A stretch of DNA of 64,000 bases from Cryomorphaceae bacterium (GTDB lineage Bacteria > Bacteroidota > Bacteroidia > Flavobacteriales_D > Sanyastnellaceae). Positions within the stretch are counted from its first letter, which is position 1. Each line of letters begins with the position of its first letter. The notes under the pieces are model-generated. The model searched no databases, was not told the origin of the DNA, and saw nothing but the letters and a program-made list of their open reading frames with translations. Both the position numbers and the translations under genes were made by a program. The DNA lies in the NCBI GenBank assembly GCA_016124575.1, contig WGNM01000021.1, forward strand, positions 1 to 64,000. Direction: 5' to 3'. Positions 53,850 to 62,294 of this stretch are shown piece after piece.

Positions 53850-55532
53850 TTATTTCTTAACGAAAGTCATTCGTGCTGCGTTTCCGTTGTTTACTACAGA
53901 AATAGCGTAAACACCATTTGCAAGATCGTTAACAATGATTTCATGTTGGTTATTGGCCACGGCGGTGAAGTTCACTTCTTTCACCACTCGTCCGTTTACA
54001 TCAACGATTTGCACAGAAGTCAATCCCGACATATCACCAGCCATGGTTATTGCATCCGTTGCAGGGTTTGGGAACAAGTTCAACGCAAGAACATTGGTTT
54101 CGTTCACATTGATACCACAAGCCACACAACTGTTGTAACAAACTACATCAAGTGTTTCAGCAACACCCGAGCGTGTGTAAGTGCGGTTCCATCCGCCAAC
54201 CCCGTTTGCAGCTCCACAGCCACCAATTGAGAAATCGTAAGACTCACCTACTGTTTCATCGTTTGCGCCGTTCGGGTAAGGATCACCATTTGTAAATTTG
54301 AATTGGATATCAGCAGAACCAGAAACGTTGACAGTACATTCGTATACACCATCGGCATTGTCATCGGTCATTTGTGTTGCACCGGCTTGCCACTGTGGAG
54401 TTGTGAATCCACCAATCATCCAAACGCCATCGGCACTTACAACCTCGTCGGTCATGTCTACACGGAAAGTGATATCGGCAGGATTAGGATCGTTGATACA
54501 AGACTCAGAGCACTGGTTAAAACAGTATTCAACAGTGATTGGATCTACTCCTACTTCGATAAAACGGTTTCCATTTTGAGAACATCCAGGAGGAACTGAT
54601 TCCCAGCCACCGCTGCCGTTTTGAAACTTGTACTCATAAGTACCCGGTTGCATAGGCAATGTAACCTCCCAGATACCATCAGCATCACCATCCGCCAACG
54701 GCGAAGTACCTGACGACCATCCTTGGAATGCACCAGCAATGAAAACACCATCACCAGCCACCGTTTGCAACTCCATGTTTACACGGAAAGTAACCATGGT
54801 TGGAGCTACACATGTGCCACATACATTGTAACAAGAACTTTCAGTAACAGTATTCGCATCAGTCAATACCAACAAACGATTTCCGCTACCATCAGAGCAA
54901 TCGCCAGAAACGTTTTCGTTCGGAAGATCCCAAGAATTACCGTTTACAAACTTGTATACAAGCTCATCACCATTGGCTCCGCCCAAAACAGAAGGATCGA
55001 ATGAGTAGATGACTTCATACACCATGTCGCCATCAGCGTCAGAAAGCATCGTTGCTCCTGGATCCCAACCTTGGAAGTTACCAGCTACGTGAACACCTTG
55101 AGGTGCCACACCTGCTTCTAACGACATGTCTACAAGAAAACGAACAGTGTACTCGTTACAAGCAGCGCAGCTTCCGAAACACACAGCGTACGTTGTAGCT
55201 TCTGAAACAGAAATTTTGCGGTTTGTGTTTCCCGAGAGGTCGGCACGACACGCAGGGGGCACAGATTCTTCAAAAGGCCAGTCGTTACCGTTCAAAAACT
55301 TGAACTCGTAATCACCAGCATCCAATGATAAAGTAACAGCATATATGCCGCTTCCCATATCAGTTAAAGGTGTACCACTTGGGCTCCATCCCTGGAAAGA
55401 ACCAGCTACGTGAACCCCGTTGGCATCGACAGTTTCGTTAGACATATCAACCATAAAAGTGACGTCAAACTGCGCCATGGCTGATGTCCCTACCAACATC
55501 AATGCGATTAGAAAACTATAAAACTTCTTCAT
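53850..55532 (-). CDS. T9SS-secreted protein with four CBM48-like modules
   Basis: A 560-residue protein: a signal peptide (residues 1-20), then four similar modules near 24, 128, 246 and 354. Each has an F.VDM...V...GV.VAG.FQGW...-T/M-type start (GVHVAGSFQGWSPSG, GVHVAGNFQGWDPGA, GVFIAGAFQGWSSGT, GVWMIGGFTTPQWQAG), a YEFKF(L/V)NG strand, and a C...C..C closing segment. This resembles the glycogen-binding/CBM48 E-set fold. The C-terminal 80 residues are a T9SS sorting domain (LNLFPNPATDAITMAG). It is divergent from the GH13 amylase, so surface starch or glycogen binding is a reasonable inference. Confidence 0.85.
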   Translation of the reverse strand: MKKFYSFLIALMLVGTSAMAQFDVTFMVDMSNETVDANGVHVAGSFQGWSPSGTPLTDMGSGIYAVTLSLDAGDYEFKFLNGNDWPFEESVPPACRADLSGNTNRKISVSEATTYAVCFGSCAACNEYTVRFLVDMSLEAGVAPQGVHVAGNFQGWDPGATMLSDADGDMVYEVIYSFDPSVLGGANGDELVYKFVNGNSWDLPNENVSGDCSDGSGNRLLVLTDANTVTESSCYNVCGTCVAPTMVTFRVNMELQTVAGDGVFIAGAFQGWSSGTSPLADGDADGIWEVTLPMQPGTYEYKFQNGSGGWESVPPGCSQNGNRFIEVGVDPITVEYCFNQCSESCINDPNPADITFRVDMTDEVVSADGVWMIGGFTTPQWQAGATQMTDDNADGVYECTVNVSGSADIQFKFTNGDPYPNGANDETVGESYDFSIGGCGAANGVGGWNRTYTRSGVAETLDVVCYNSCVACGINVNETNVLALNLFPNPATDAITMAGDMSGLTSVQIVDVNGRVVKEVNFTAVANNQHEIIVNDLANGVYAISVVNNGNAARMTFVKK

Positions 55533-55619
55533 ACTATTTGGTTTAATACAAGATTAGAATGTGTACTTTAGACACTTTGTAAAAGTATTTAATTTTTTCA
55601 ATCTTAGCGATTTCTTTAC

Positions 55620-57524
55620 ATGTCTATAAAGTACATTTTAACATTATCGATCCCTACTCTGTTCTCAATGAACATATTAACATCAAGCGGACAAGTGCTA
55701 GACAAGACATCGGTTGATACCAATTCCACTGTTTTCAACGATAATTTCAGGGTAGACCCACCGTATTGGTGGACGGGCATGGATAGTCAGGATGTCGAAC
55801 TTTTGATATATAAAGAAGGAGTTGGAGAAAGTACGATCTCACTCAATAGCACAGGCGCCTCCATCATCCGCGCTGAACGCGCGATGAATAAAAATTATAT
55901 GTTCATAACCTTGCGGATAAGCCGAGAGGCAAAAGCAGGAGAGCTAAATTTTCGAGTAACAGACAAATCCGGGGCAGAGCAGTCGTTGAAATACACCCTG
56001 CGTGAAAAGAGCGAGATGGCATTTGGCAGACAAGGACTGACATCTTCAGACTTCATCTATTTGCTGATGCCCGACAGATTTTCGAATGGCAATCTGAGCA
56101 ATGATAATGTTTTGGGAATGCACGATCAATCGCTAAATCGCAAAGAAATGTTTGACCGCCATGGCGGCGATTTGGCAGGCATGACAGCACATTTAGATTA
56201 CCTCGAAGAACTCGGAGTGACAGCTATTTGGCCGAACCCCGTTTGGGAAAACGACGAACCGAAAGCATCGTATCACGGCTATGCACCTACCGACATTTAT
56301 AGAATAGACCGCAGACTTGGAGATGCGGCCGACTATGCGGAATTTGTTGAACAGTCTCACAAACGCGGAATAAAAGTCGTTAAAGACATCGTTTACAACC
56401 ATTGGGGTGATCAGCATTGGATATACAAAGACCTGCCAGATTCAAGCTGGTTGAACGTTTGGGACGATTATACCCGGACAAACTACAGAGCCGTAGCCTT
56501 GGTTGACCCCTATGCGGCTGAGTACGACAAAAAACAAATGACCGACGGATGGTTCGACAGGCACATGCCCGATTTGAACCAACGCAATCCGCACCTTGCC
56601 AACTACCTCATACAGCATAGCATTTGGTGGGCCGGACATTATGGAATAGACAGTTATCGGATAGACACCTATGCCTATCCAGATCAGTTATTTATGAAAG
56701 AATTGGCAGAGCGACTTCACAGTGAATTCCCTACCCTATTTCTTTTTGGAGAGACCTGGGTGCATGGCACACCTGTGCAAGCATGGTTTACAGAAAGCAA
56801 CGGAACCCTAAAGTCATACAACTCTGATTTGGAGAGTGTTACAGACTTTCAGTTGTACTATGCAATTAACAAAGCATTGACAGAGGAAGGCGGATGGACC
56901 GAAGGCATGGCCCGCATTTATTATACACTAGCCAAAGACATCTTGTATCAGCAACCCGATTTGCTCGTCACCTTTTTAGACAACCACGACCTTAGTCGCA
57001 TACATTCTGTTTTGGGAGAAGACAGGAACAAAGTAAAACATGCACTTGCATTGATGATGACCCTTCGGGGAATTCCAAGCATTTACTACGGCACTGAGAT
57101 TGGGATGAAGAATTTTGCCGACCCAGATGGTAAAGTCCGAGAAGATTTTCCCGGAGGATGGGACGGCGATGCAGCAGACAAATTCACCCGAGCTGGACGC
57201 TCGGAAGAAGAGAACGACCTTTTTGACTACATCAAAACCCTCGCAAACTACCGCAAACAGCACCCAGCACTCTTCGAAGGAAAGTTCATGCAGTTCGTGC
57301 CTACCGACAACCACTACACCTACTTCCGCTATACCGATGGCAAACGGCTTATGGTGAGCATCAATTATTCAGGTAAAACCAAAGACATAGATCTCGAACG
57401 ATTTGAAGAAATATTGCGTGGATCGACCAAAGCGAGAGACATACTTACAGGAAGCATCGTCGATTTGACCACGACAACCATCGCAGACAAGCAAATGATG
57501 ATCTTTGAAATTTTAGCCGATTAG
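55620..57524 (+). CDS. GH13 alpha-amylase family enzyme (neopullulanase/cyclomaltodextrinase type)
   Basis: A 634-residue glycoside hydrolase that cleaves alpha-1,4-glucans. A signal-like start (TLSIPTLFSMNILTSSGQ) and an N-terminal E-set domain (about 35-135, DPPYWWTGMDSQDVELLIYK) precede the catalytic barrel. The four conserved regions are visible: VVKDIVYNHWG; YRIDTYAYPDQ with nucleophile Asp349; LFGETWVHG with acid Glu378; and FLDNHDLSR with Asp457. Probably periplasmic, as in SusA-type enzymes. It is divergent from the CBM-like T9SS gene and overlaps the convergent thioesterase gene by 12 bases. Confidence 0.93.
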   Translation: MSIKYILTLSIPTLFSMNILTSSGQVLDKTSVDTNSTVFNDNFRVDPPYWWTGMDSQDVELLIYKEGVGESTISLNSTGASIIRAERAMNKNYMFITLRISREAKAGELNFRVTDKSGAEQSLKYTLREKSEMAFGRQGLTSSDFIYLLMPDRFSNGNLSNDNVLGMHDQSLNRKEMFDRHGGDLAGMTAHLDYLEELGVTAIWPNPVWENDEPKASYHGYAPTDIYRIDRRLGDAADYAEFVEQSHKRGIKVVKDIVYNHWGDQHWIYKDLPDSSWLNVWDDYTRTNYRAVALVDPYAAEYDKKQMTDGWFDRHMPDLNQRNPHLANYLIQHSIWWAGHYGIDSYRIDTYAYPDQLFMKELAERLHSEFPTLFLFGETWVHGTPVQAWFTESNGTLKSYNSDLESVTDFQLYYAINKALTEEGGWTEGMARIYYTLAKDILYQQPDLLVTFLDNHDLSRIHSVLGEDRNKVKHALALMMTLRGIPSIYYGTEIGMKNFADPDGKVREDFPGGWDGDAADKFTRAGRSEEENDLFDYIKTLANYRKQHPALFEGKFMQFVPTDNHYTYFRYTDGKRLMVSINYSGKTKDIDLERFEEILRGSTKARDILTGSIVDLTTTTIADKQMMIFEILAD

Positions 57525-57923
57525 TTTCGCCTTCCAGATTTCAGGAACAGGAATTTTAGACTGCGAAACATAATCGAAGCAAACCAGCACACTCGCGCCA
57601 GTTGTTACCACCACTTGTTCACCCTTAACAGTTTTGAACACCTCATACTCCACCGTCATACTCGAGTTGCCGATGGAAGTGCACCACGTTTTAATGTGGA
57701 CATCATCATTTAAGAGCACTGGCAAGCGATAATTGATCTCATTGCGAGCCAGGAGGATGCCCAGCTTATTCCAATCCCACCTCTCGCCTATCAACTCTTT
57801 GAAAAAGTGCATACGCGCCAATTCAAAATAAGACAAGTACACCGCATTGTTCACATGACCCATGACATCGATATCCGAGAATCGAATTTGGATAGGCGTT
57901 AACGTGCTAACATCATTCATCAT
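57513..57923 (-). CDS. Acyl-CoA thioesterase, hotdog fold (4-hydroxybenzoyl-CoA thioesterase type)
   Basis: A 136-residue single-hotdog protein: QIRFSDIDVMGHVNNAVYLS, then YFELARMHFFKE, with the conserved Asp near the N-terminus, and NEINYRLPVLLNDDVHIKTW. It hydrolyses acyl-CoA in the YbgC/4HBT style; the substrate is unknown. The start is 57923, since a TATCTTTG promoter box (57935-57928) ends four bases upstream and excludes a longer reading to 57959. The 3' end overlaps the amylase gene by 12 bases. Confidence 0.88.
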   Translation of the reverse strand: MMNDVSTLTPIQIRFSDIDVMGHVNNAVYLSYFELARMHFFKELIGERWDWNKLGILLARNEINYRLPVLLNDDVHIKTWCTSIGNSSMTVEYEVFKTVKGEQVVVTTGASVLVCFDYVSQSKIPVPEIWKAKLIG

Positions 57924-57927
57924 GCGA

Positions 57928-57935
57928 CAAAGATA
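57928..57935 (-). promoter_or_regulatory. -7 box for the thioesterase gene, almost no leader
   Basis: On the minus strand TATCTTTG is a full TAnnTTTG match ending four bases before ATG 57923. Confidence 0.55.
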
Positions 57936-57966
57936 AACAGACAAATGAACGCCCTTCATTAATGGC

Positions 57967-57974
57967 TAACTTTG
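57967..57974 (+). promoter_or_regulatory. -7 box for the thioredoxin-fold membrane protein gene
   Basis: TAACTTTG matches TAnnTTTG and lies 19 bases before ATG 57994. It is divergent from the thioesterase promoter 31 bases away. Confidence 0.5.
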
Positions 57975-57993
57975 CCGACATAAAAATTACAGG

Positions 57994-58788
57994 ATGCGAT
58001 CAATATTTATTTCACTCTACTTTATATACATACTAGTTGGACTGATGTATAGTGCCATCATGTTTTCGATTTCTCCGATGGGCATTGGCTGGTTTTCATC
58101 CATCGTAGCGCATGGCATCCCTTTGTTTTGGTTTCTATTCCTTTACCTCGGACGATTGACCAATCACAGTTTTGCATCCTTGTTGACCACCGCAGGGACA
58201 GGAACCGCATTTTTAATTTGTCTGGGCAACAACCGCGTAAACGGTTCAGACGACCTATCGGCCATCCTTCCAGCCATATCATTGCTCGGGTGGTTGATTT
58301 ACGACAGATGGTATGTTATAGATGTCCGCCCTACCCAACCAATAACCACTTCAGAAGCATTTCCCGACATCACCTTTAAAGATGCGCAAGGCAACGACTT
58401 CAAACTGTCTCAAAGTCAGAATTCCAAAGTCGTTATTTTCTTCAGCAGCACATGGTCAGCCTTCAGCAAGTTTCAGCAGAAAGATTTTGAGCAACATATA
58501 TTACAATTCAAAGAAAAGGGAGTCGACCTATATTTCATTAGCGGTGAGCAGGTGCAAAGCAGCGCATCGGGCATACATTTCTTAACCGATCAAGGACAAG
58601 CCAGTGCTCAATTGAGATTATCGAACAGACAAGGCATGCCCATCGGCTTAACTCTTGTTGGTTTCCACCCCCCTATGCACCGTCCACATTTATACCTTTT
58701 AGACCCCAACAATCAAATTATTTCGGAGCACGTGACCACCGATTTCCGGAAACTTCCAAATTCAGAATGGGCACTTCGCTTTTTTTAG
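57994..58788 (+). CDS. Membrane protein with cysteine-less AhpC/TSA thioredoxin-like domain
   Basis: A 264-residue protein. Four transmembrane helices occupy about 4-26, 31-52, 58-77 and 87-107. Residues about 118-264 resemble a peroxiredoxin/AhpC-TSA domain (FPDITFKDAQGNDFKLSQ, then KVVIFFSSTWSAFSKFQQKD). Where family members have W-C-x-x-C, this protein has W154-S-A-F-S158, so both redox cysteines are replaced by serine; the only cysteine is in a membrane helix. It cannot act as a classical thiol enzyme and may be a binding or structural relative. It stands alone with its own promoter. Confidence 0.78.
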   Translation: MRSIFISLYFIYILVGLMYSAIMFSISPMGIGWFSSIVAHGIPLFWFLFLYLGRLTNHSFASLLTTAGTGTAFLICLGNNRVNGSDDLSAILPAISLLGWLIYDRWYVIDVRPTQPITTSEAFPDITFKDAQGNDFKLSQSQNSKVVIFFSSTWSAFSKFQQKDFEQHILQFKEKGVDLYFISGEQVQSSASGIHFLTDQGQASAQLRLSNRQGMPIGLTLVGFHPPMHRPHLYLLDPNNQIISEHVTTDFRKLPNSEWALRFF

Positions 58789-58825
58789 GCCAAAAAGAAT
58801 CTTCTGAACCCCTTATTTGGCGTGG

Positions 58826-58843
58826 AAAAACGCGGGTTTTTCA
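58826..58843 (+). terminator. Possible weak terminator
   Basis: A 7-bp stem, GAAAAAC / GTTTTTC, with a GCGG loop lies 38 bases after the stop. The T-rich arm could act as the release tract, but the stem is AT-rich. Confidence 0.35.
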
Positions 58844-58892
58844 ACAATCAACCATACTTTTCAACAAAACCAATCTTTTTTTCCTGTAAACC

Positions 58893-58924
58893 TTGTCTAC
58901 CGCGGGATTTCGCGTATATATTTG
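58893..58924 (+). promoter_or_regulatory. Consensus Bacteroidota promoter of the HU gene
   Basis: TTG (58893-58895), 21 bases, then TATATTTG (58917-58924). This is the clearest plus-strand promoter in the window; the leader before ATG 58963 is about 33 bases. Confidence 0.7.
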
Positions 58925-58962
58925 TTCTGATTCATCGATTGTCTAACTAAACCATATTCAAA

Positions 58963-59235
58963 ATGAACAAAGCTGAATTAGTAGATTCAATGGCTGAGAA
59001 AGCCGGTATTTCAAAAGCAGACGCTAAGCGTGCATTGGATGCATTCATTGACACCACATCAGGTGCATTGAAAAAAGGTGATCGCGTTGCGTTGGTAGGA
59101 TTCGGTTCTTTTGCCGTTTCTCAGCGTTCTGCGCGTAAAGGTCGCAACCCGCAAACTGGTAAAGAAATTACCATTAAGGCGAAGAAAGTTGTTAAGTTCA
59201 AGCCAGGTGCTGAGCTTTCAAAGAAAGTAAAATAA
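58963..59235 (+). CDS. HU-family DNA-binding protein
   Basis: A 90-residue nucleoid protein that bends DNA. The sequence [20 protein letters not shown] is the usual HU start; [20 protein letters not shown] and [20 protein letters not shown] form the saddle and the DNA-gripping arm with its Arg-Asn-Pro tip; it ends [12 protein letters not shown]. The length is standard for HU. It has a strong promoter and a terminator, and is monocistronic, as expected of an abundant protein. Confidence 0.95.
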   Translation: MNKAELVDSMAEKAGISKADAKRALDAFIDTTSGALKKGDRVALVGFGSFAVSQRSARKGRNPQTGKEITIKAKKVVKFKPGAELSKKVK

Positions 59236-59256
59236 GCTTTTAGAGCATGTTTTGAG

Positions 59257-59283
59257 AGCCTCCTTGATGGGGGCTTTTTTTTT
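59257..59283 (+). terminator. Intrinsic terminator of the HU gene
   Basis: The stem AGCCTCC / GGGGGCT (one T-G pair) with a TTGAT loop is followed by a nine-T run, 21 bases after the stop. The T run merges into a TATATTTC box, six bases before ATG 59295. Confidence 0.82.
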
Positions 59284-59294
59284 ATATTTCCATT

Positions 59295-59978
59295 ATGGAC
59301 GATCGTGAATTATACAAACTGTTGCAGGAGTTTATGACCGCTGAGCGTGCGGCTCAATTGGAGCTCGTTGCCAGTCAGCGTACACGACACATCACAGTCG
59401 TGTTAGAAGATTTGTATCAGACACACAACGCCAGTGCCGTATTGCGCAGTTGCGATTGTTTCGGCATACAAGACATACAAGTGATTGAAAATCATCACCG
59501 TTATGAGTTAAACAACGGCATCGCCATGGGAGCAGGAAAATGGTTAGACACGACCATATACAATCAACAGAAAGACAAGTTAGGGAGTGCCACTTTGCAT
59601 TGTTACGAGACCTTGCGATCGAAAGGCTACAAAATCGCTGCTACTTGTCCGCACCGCAACGGACACACCATCAGCACCCTTCCCATAGACCAGCCCATCG
59701 CGTTGGTATTTGGCACAGAAGTAAAAGGCATCAGCGACGAGGCAGCTACCAACGCCGACTACCTTGTCCGCATCCCCATGTACGGCTTCACCGAAAGTTT
59801 CAATATTTCCGTAGCGGCCAGTATTTCGCTGTATGAGTTGACACGTCGCGTATTTGAATCAGACATCCCTTGGCAGTTGAGTGAAGAAGAGCAGTTTGAG
59901 CTCAAATTCAGGTGGATACAGAAGAGCTTGAAAGATAGCAAAGGCATTATTAAAAGACTGAAAGCACAAGCACAGTGA
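59295..59978 (+). CDS. trmH: TrmH-family tRNA/rRNA 2'-O-methyltransferase
   Basis: A 227-residue SPOUT methyltransferase. Motif 1 is LYQTHNASAVLRSCDCFGI, motif 2 is ALVFGTEVKGISDEA and motif 3 is IPMYGFTESFNISVAASISL, which form the knotted SAM site. The N- and C-terminal helices match TrmH, which methylates G18 of tRNA; RlmB-type rRNA targets cannot be excluded. It starts just behind a terminator and overlaps the MATE gene by four bases (GTGA), so trmH, the MATE gene and fmt probably form an operon. Confidence 0.9.
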   Translation: MDDRELYKLLQEFMTAERAAQLELVASQRTRHITVVLEDLYQTHNASAVLRSCDCFGIQDIQVIENHHRYELNNGIAMGAGKWLDTTIYNQQKDKLGSATLHCYETLRSKGYKIAATCPHRNGHTISTLPIDQPIALVFGTEVKGISDEAATNADYLVRIPMYGFTESFNISVAASISLYELTRRVFESDIPWQLSEEEQFELKFRWIQKSLKDSKGIIKRLKAQAQ

Positions 59979-61312
59979 AACCACTTTCCATCGGTTACCG
60001 GTCAATCTTATCTATTGCGCTGCCCCTATCACTCGGAGCATTCGTCCAATTCCTGGTTGTATTAACCGACAACTACTTCCTCAGTCGAGTGAGTGAAAAC
60101 TCCATTAATGGAGCAGGTAACGGCGGACTCTTGTACATCACCGCCATAATGCTTGGGGTTGGATTGGGAGGAGGCACACAAATCTTGATCGCCCGCAGAA
60201 ACGGATCTGAAGACTTTAAAAATGTCGGTATTATTTTCGGGACATCCTTGCGCATAAGCATCGTTGCCGGAGCTTTTTGTTGGCTGATTTTCAGAGGACT
60301 AGACCAGTATGCCTTTCAGTATTGGTTGAAGTCTGCCGACATATTGCAAACCATGCGAGAGTTCATGGACATACGCACTTACGGCTTCTTTGTCTACATC
60401 CCCACCCTCATCATAAACAGCTTATACATGGGGATTGGGAAGACCAGAATACTAACCCTATCGATGGGATTGGTAGCAGGACTGAACATCGTATTAGATT
60501 GGTTATTGATATTTGGCAATGCAGGATTTCCGGCCATGGGTCATCAAGGGGCAGCGTTGGGAACCCTGATAGCCGAGATTGGCGGATTGATTTTTATAAG
60601 CATTTATACCTGGCGCACCTATCGCAACTCCCATTTTGAGCTTTGGAAAGGACTTACCGTGATGAATCCCACCGTTCGCAGACAAATCATATCGCTTTCT
60701 TTACCGCTTGTAATACAGCAAATAATTGCATTGGCAACCTGGAGTTGTTTCTACTTTCTAGTCGAAAAAGTTGGCAGCACACCCCTCAAAATATCGCACA
60801 TCGTTCGAAACGGCTATTTATTGGCATTTGTCGCCATCATGGGCATCAGCCAGACCACCAGAACCATCGTTTCGACCCTGATTGCACAAAACAGGCAGAG
60901 CGAATTGCGATTGGCCATAAAGCGCCTGATGATCATCAATCTCATTGGAGCTTTTTTGCTTTGTCACTGGATGATTTTTTACCCTCAACCCATTGCAGCC
61001 CTGTTTTTTGATAACCTCGCAGATCAAGCGCAATTGAGTTTAACCTTTCGCATCGTATTCTTCGCCATTATGATGGCAAGTCTCGTATTGATATTGCTCA
61101 ACATCATTGAAGGCAGTGGAAAAACCAAAGCAGGCATGTTCATCGAGTTAACCTGCATCAGCATATATTTGGTTTTTGTTTACCTCACAACCGTATATAG
61201 TCAGCAGCCCATTCACATTATTTGGATGACCGATTACATCTATTTCGGGGCCTTGGGATTGATTTCAATACTTTATCTGCGCCGGAGTAACTGGCGTTAC
61301 AACACCATATAA
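59975..61312 (+). CDS. MATE-family efflux transporter
   Basis: A 445-residue inner membrane protein with about twelve helices in two halves. The start is GTG 59975, overlapping the trmH stop. Features are IALPLSLGAFVQFLVVLTDN in helix 1, LYITAIMLGVGLGGGTQILI, and a second-half repeat starting SLSLPLVIQQIIALATWSCF. Such proteins export drugs or organic cations in exchange for Na+ or H+. The substrate is unknown. The next gene, fmt, begins four bases after its stop. Confidence 0.9.
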   Translation: MKPLSIGYRSILSIALPLSLGAFVQFLVVLTDNYFLSRVSENSINGAGNGGLLYITAIMLGVGLGGGTQILIARRNGSEDFKNVGIIFGTSLRISIVAGAFCWLIFRGLDQYAFQYWLKSADILQTMREFMDIRTYGFFVYIPTLIINSLYMGIGKTRILTLSMGLVAGLNIVLDWLLIFGNAGFPAMGHQGAALGTLIAEIGGLIFISIYTWRTYRNSHFELWKGLTVMNPTVRRQIISLSLPLVIQQIIALATWSCFYFLVEKVGSTPLKISHIVRNGYLLAFVAIMGISQTTRTIVSTLIAQNRQSELRLAIKRLMIINLIGAFLLCHWMIFYPQPIAALFFDNLADQAQLSLTFRIVFFAIMMASLVLILLNIIEGSGKTKAGMFIELTCISIYLVFVYLTTVYSQQPIHIIWMTDYIYFGALGLISILYLRRSNWRYNTI

Positions 61313-61315
61313 GTT

Positions 61316-62236
61316 ATGCGCATTGTTTTTTTCGGCACACCTGAGTTTGCAGCCATTTCACTCGAGCATTTGCATAAAAACGGAATAGAGATAGGAGCCG
61401 TAGTAACAGTGGCGGATAAGCCCTCGGGGCGCGGACAAAAACTGCATACCTCAGCGGTTAAAGATTACGCCGTAGCGAATCAATTGACAGTTTTGCAACC
61501 CGAGAAATTGAAAGACGAAGCATTTCAGCTCGCGCTGGATGCCATAGCTGCCGATCTTTTTGTTGTTGTCGCATTTCGCATGATGCCCCAATCGGTTTGG
61601 TCGAAACCACCATTGGGCACAATCAACCTCCACGGATCGCTTTTGCCCGATTATAGAGGAGCTGCACCAATACATTGGGCAGTGATAAACGGAGATCAAA
61701 AGACAGGGTGTACAACATTCTTGATAAACGAAGAAATTGATACCGGTCAGATGTTGGATCAGGTAGAGATCGAAATACCTGTTACTGCTACCACAGGCGA
61801 CATTTACACCACACTCGCAAATAGCGGCGCGGCATTGCTCTTGCAGACTGTTAGAAAGCTGTTTGATTGCACAGTTCAAAGCCGTCCACAAATACTTTCA
61901 GGAAAAGAGCGCAAAGCACCAAAGATTCACAAAGAGGATACAAAGATCGACTGGAATGGTAGCGCACTAGAAATCTACAACTTCATTCGTGGAATGGCGC
62001 CTTTTCCCGCAGCCTACACAACCTTGAATGGCGACGTTTTCAAAATCTACTTCAGCCAAATAACAGATGAGCCTTCAATTGGCGCTGGAATAATCCTCCA
62101 AACCAAGAAACAACTATTCGTCTGCACTGCTGATTTCATGCTCGAGATCACCGATTTGCAACCTGCTGGAAAGAAACGCATGCCAGCTTTGGCCTTCATT
62201 GCAGGCAATCAGATTGATGGTATGAAGTTCGAATAA
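61316..62236 (+). CDS. fmt: Methionyl-tRNA formyltransferase
   Basis: A 306-residue enzyme that formylates initiator Met-tRNA with 10-formyltetrahydrofolate. The start RIVFFGTPEFAAISLEHLHK, then VTVADKPSGRGQKL and the catalytic segment TINLHGSLLPDYRGAAPIHW, with FLINEEIDTGQMLDQ, are typical; the C-terminal OB-like domain follows at about 205-300 with GMAPFPAAYTTLNG. It lies four bases after the MATE gene. No def gene is adjacent. Confidence 0.95.
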   Translation: MRIVFFGTPEFAAISLEHLHKNGIEIGAVVTVADKPSGRGQKLHTSAVKDYAVANQLTVLQPEKLKDEAFQLALDAIAADLFVVVAFRMMPQSVWSKPPLGTINLHGSLLPDYRGAAPIHWAVINGDQKTGCTTFLINEEIDTGQMLDQVEIEIPVTATTGDIYTTLANSGAALLLQTVRKLFDCTVQSRPQILSGKERKAPKIHKEDTKIDWNGSALEIYNFIRGMAPFPAAYTTLNGDVFKIYFSQITDEPSIGAGIILQTKKQLFVCTADFMLEITDLQPAGKKRMPALAFIAGNQIDGMKFE

Positions 62237-62243
62237 TCCATTT

Positions 62244-62257
62244 TGTTACAAATGTAA
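62244..62257 (+). promoter_or_regulatory. XRE operator-like site 1
   Basis: TGTTACAAATGTAA, an imperfect palindrome in the gap between fmt and the XRE gene, 37 bases before ATG 62294. The same 14-base motif occurs twice more nearby. Confidence 0.6.
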
Positions 62258-62280
62258 TCAACCTAGATGTTGAGAATATA

Positions 62281-62294
62281 TTACATTTGTAACA
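62281..62294 (-). promoter_or_regulatory. XRE operator-like site 2, overlapping promoter and start codon
   Basis: TTACATTTGTAACA is the reverse complement of the site 1 motif. Its TACATTTG (62282-62289) is a full TAnnTTTG -7 box, and its last base is the A of ATG 62294. A protein bound here would block transcription initiation directly. Confidence 0.65.

Noticed and set aside
57924-57959. Longer start for the thioesterase
   Set aside because: A full -7 box ends four bases before 57923, so the upstream codon would not be transcribed.
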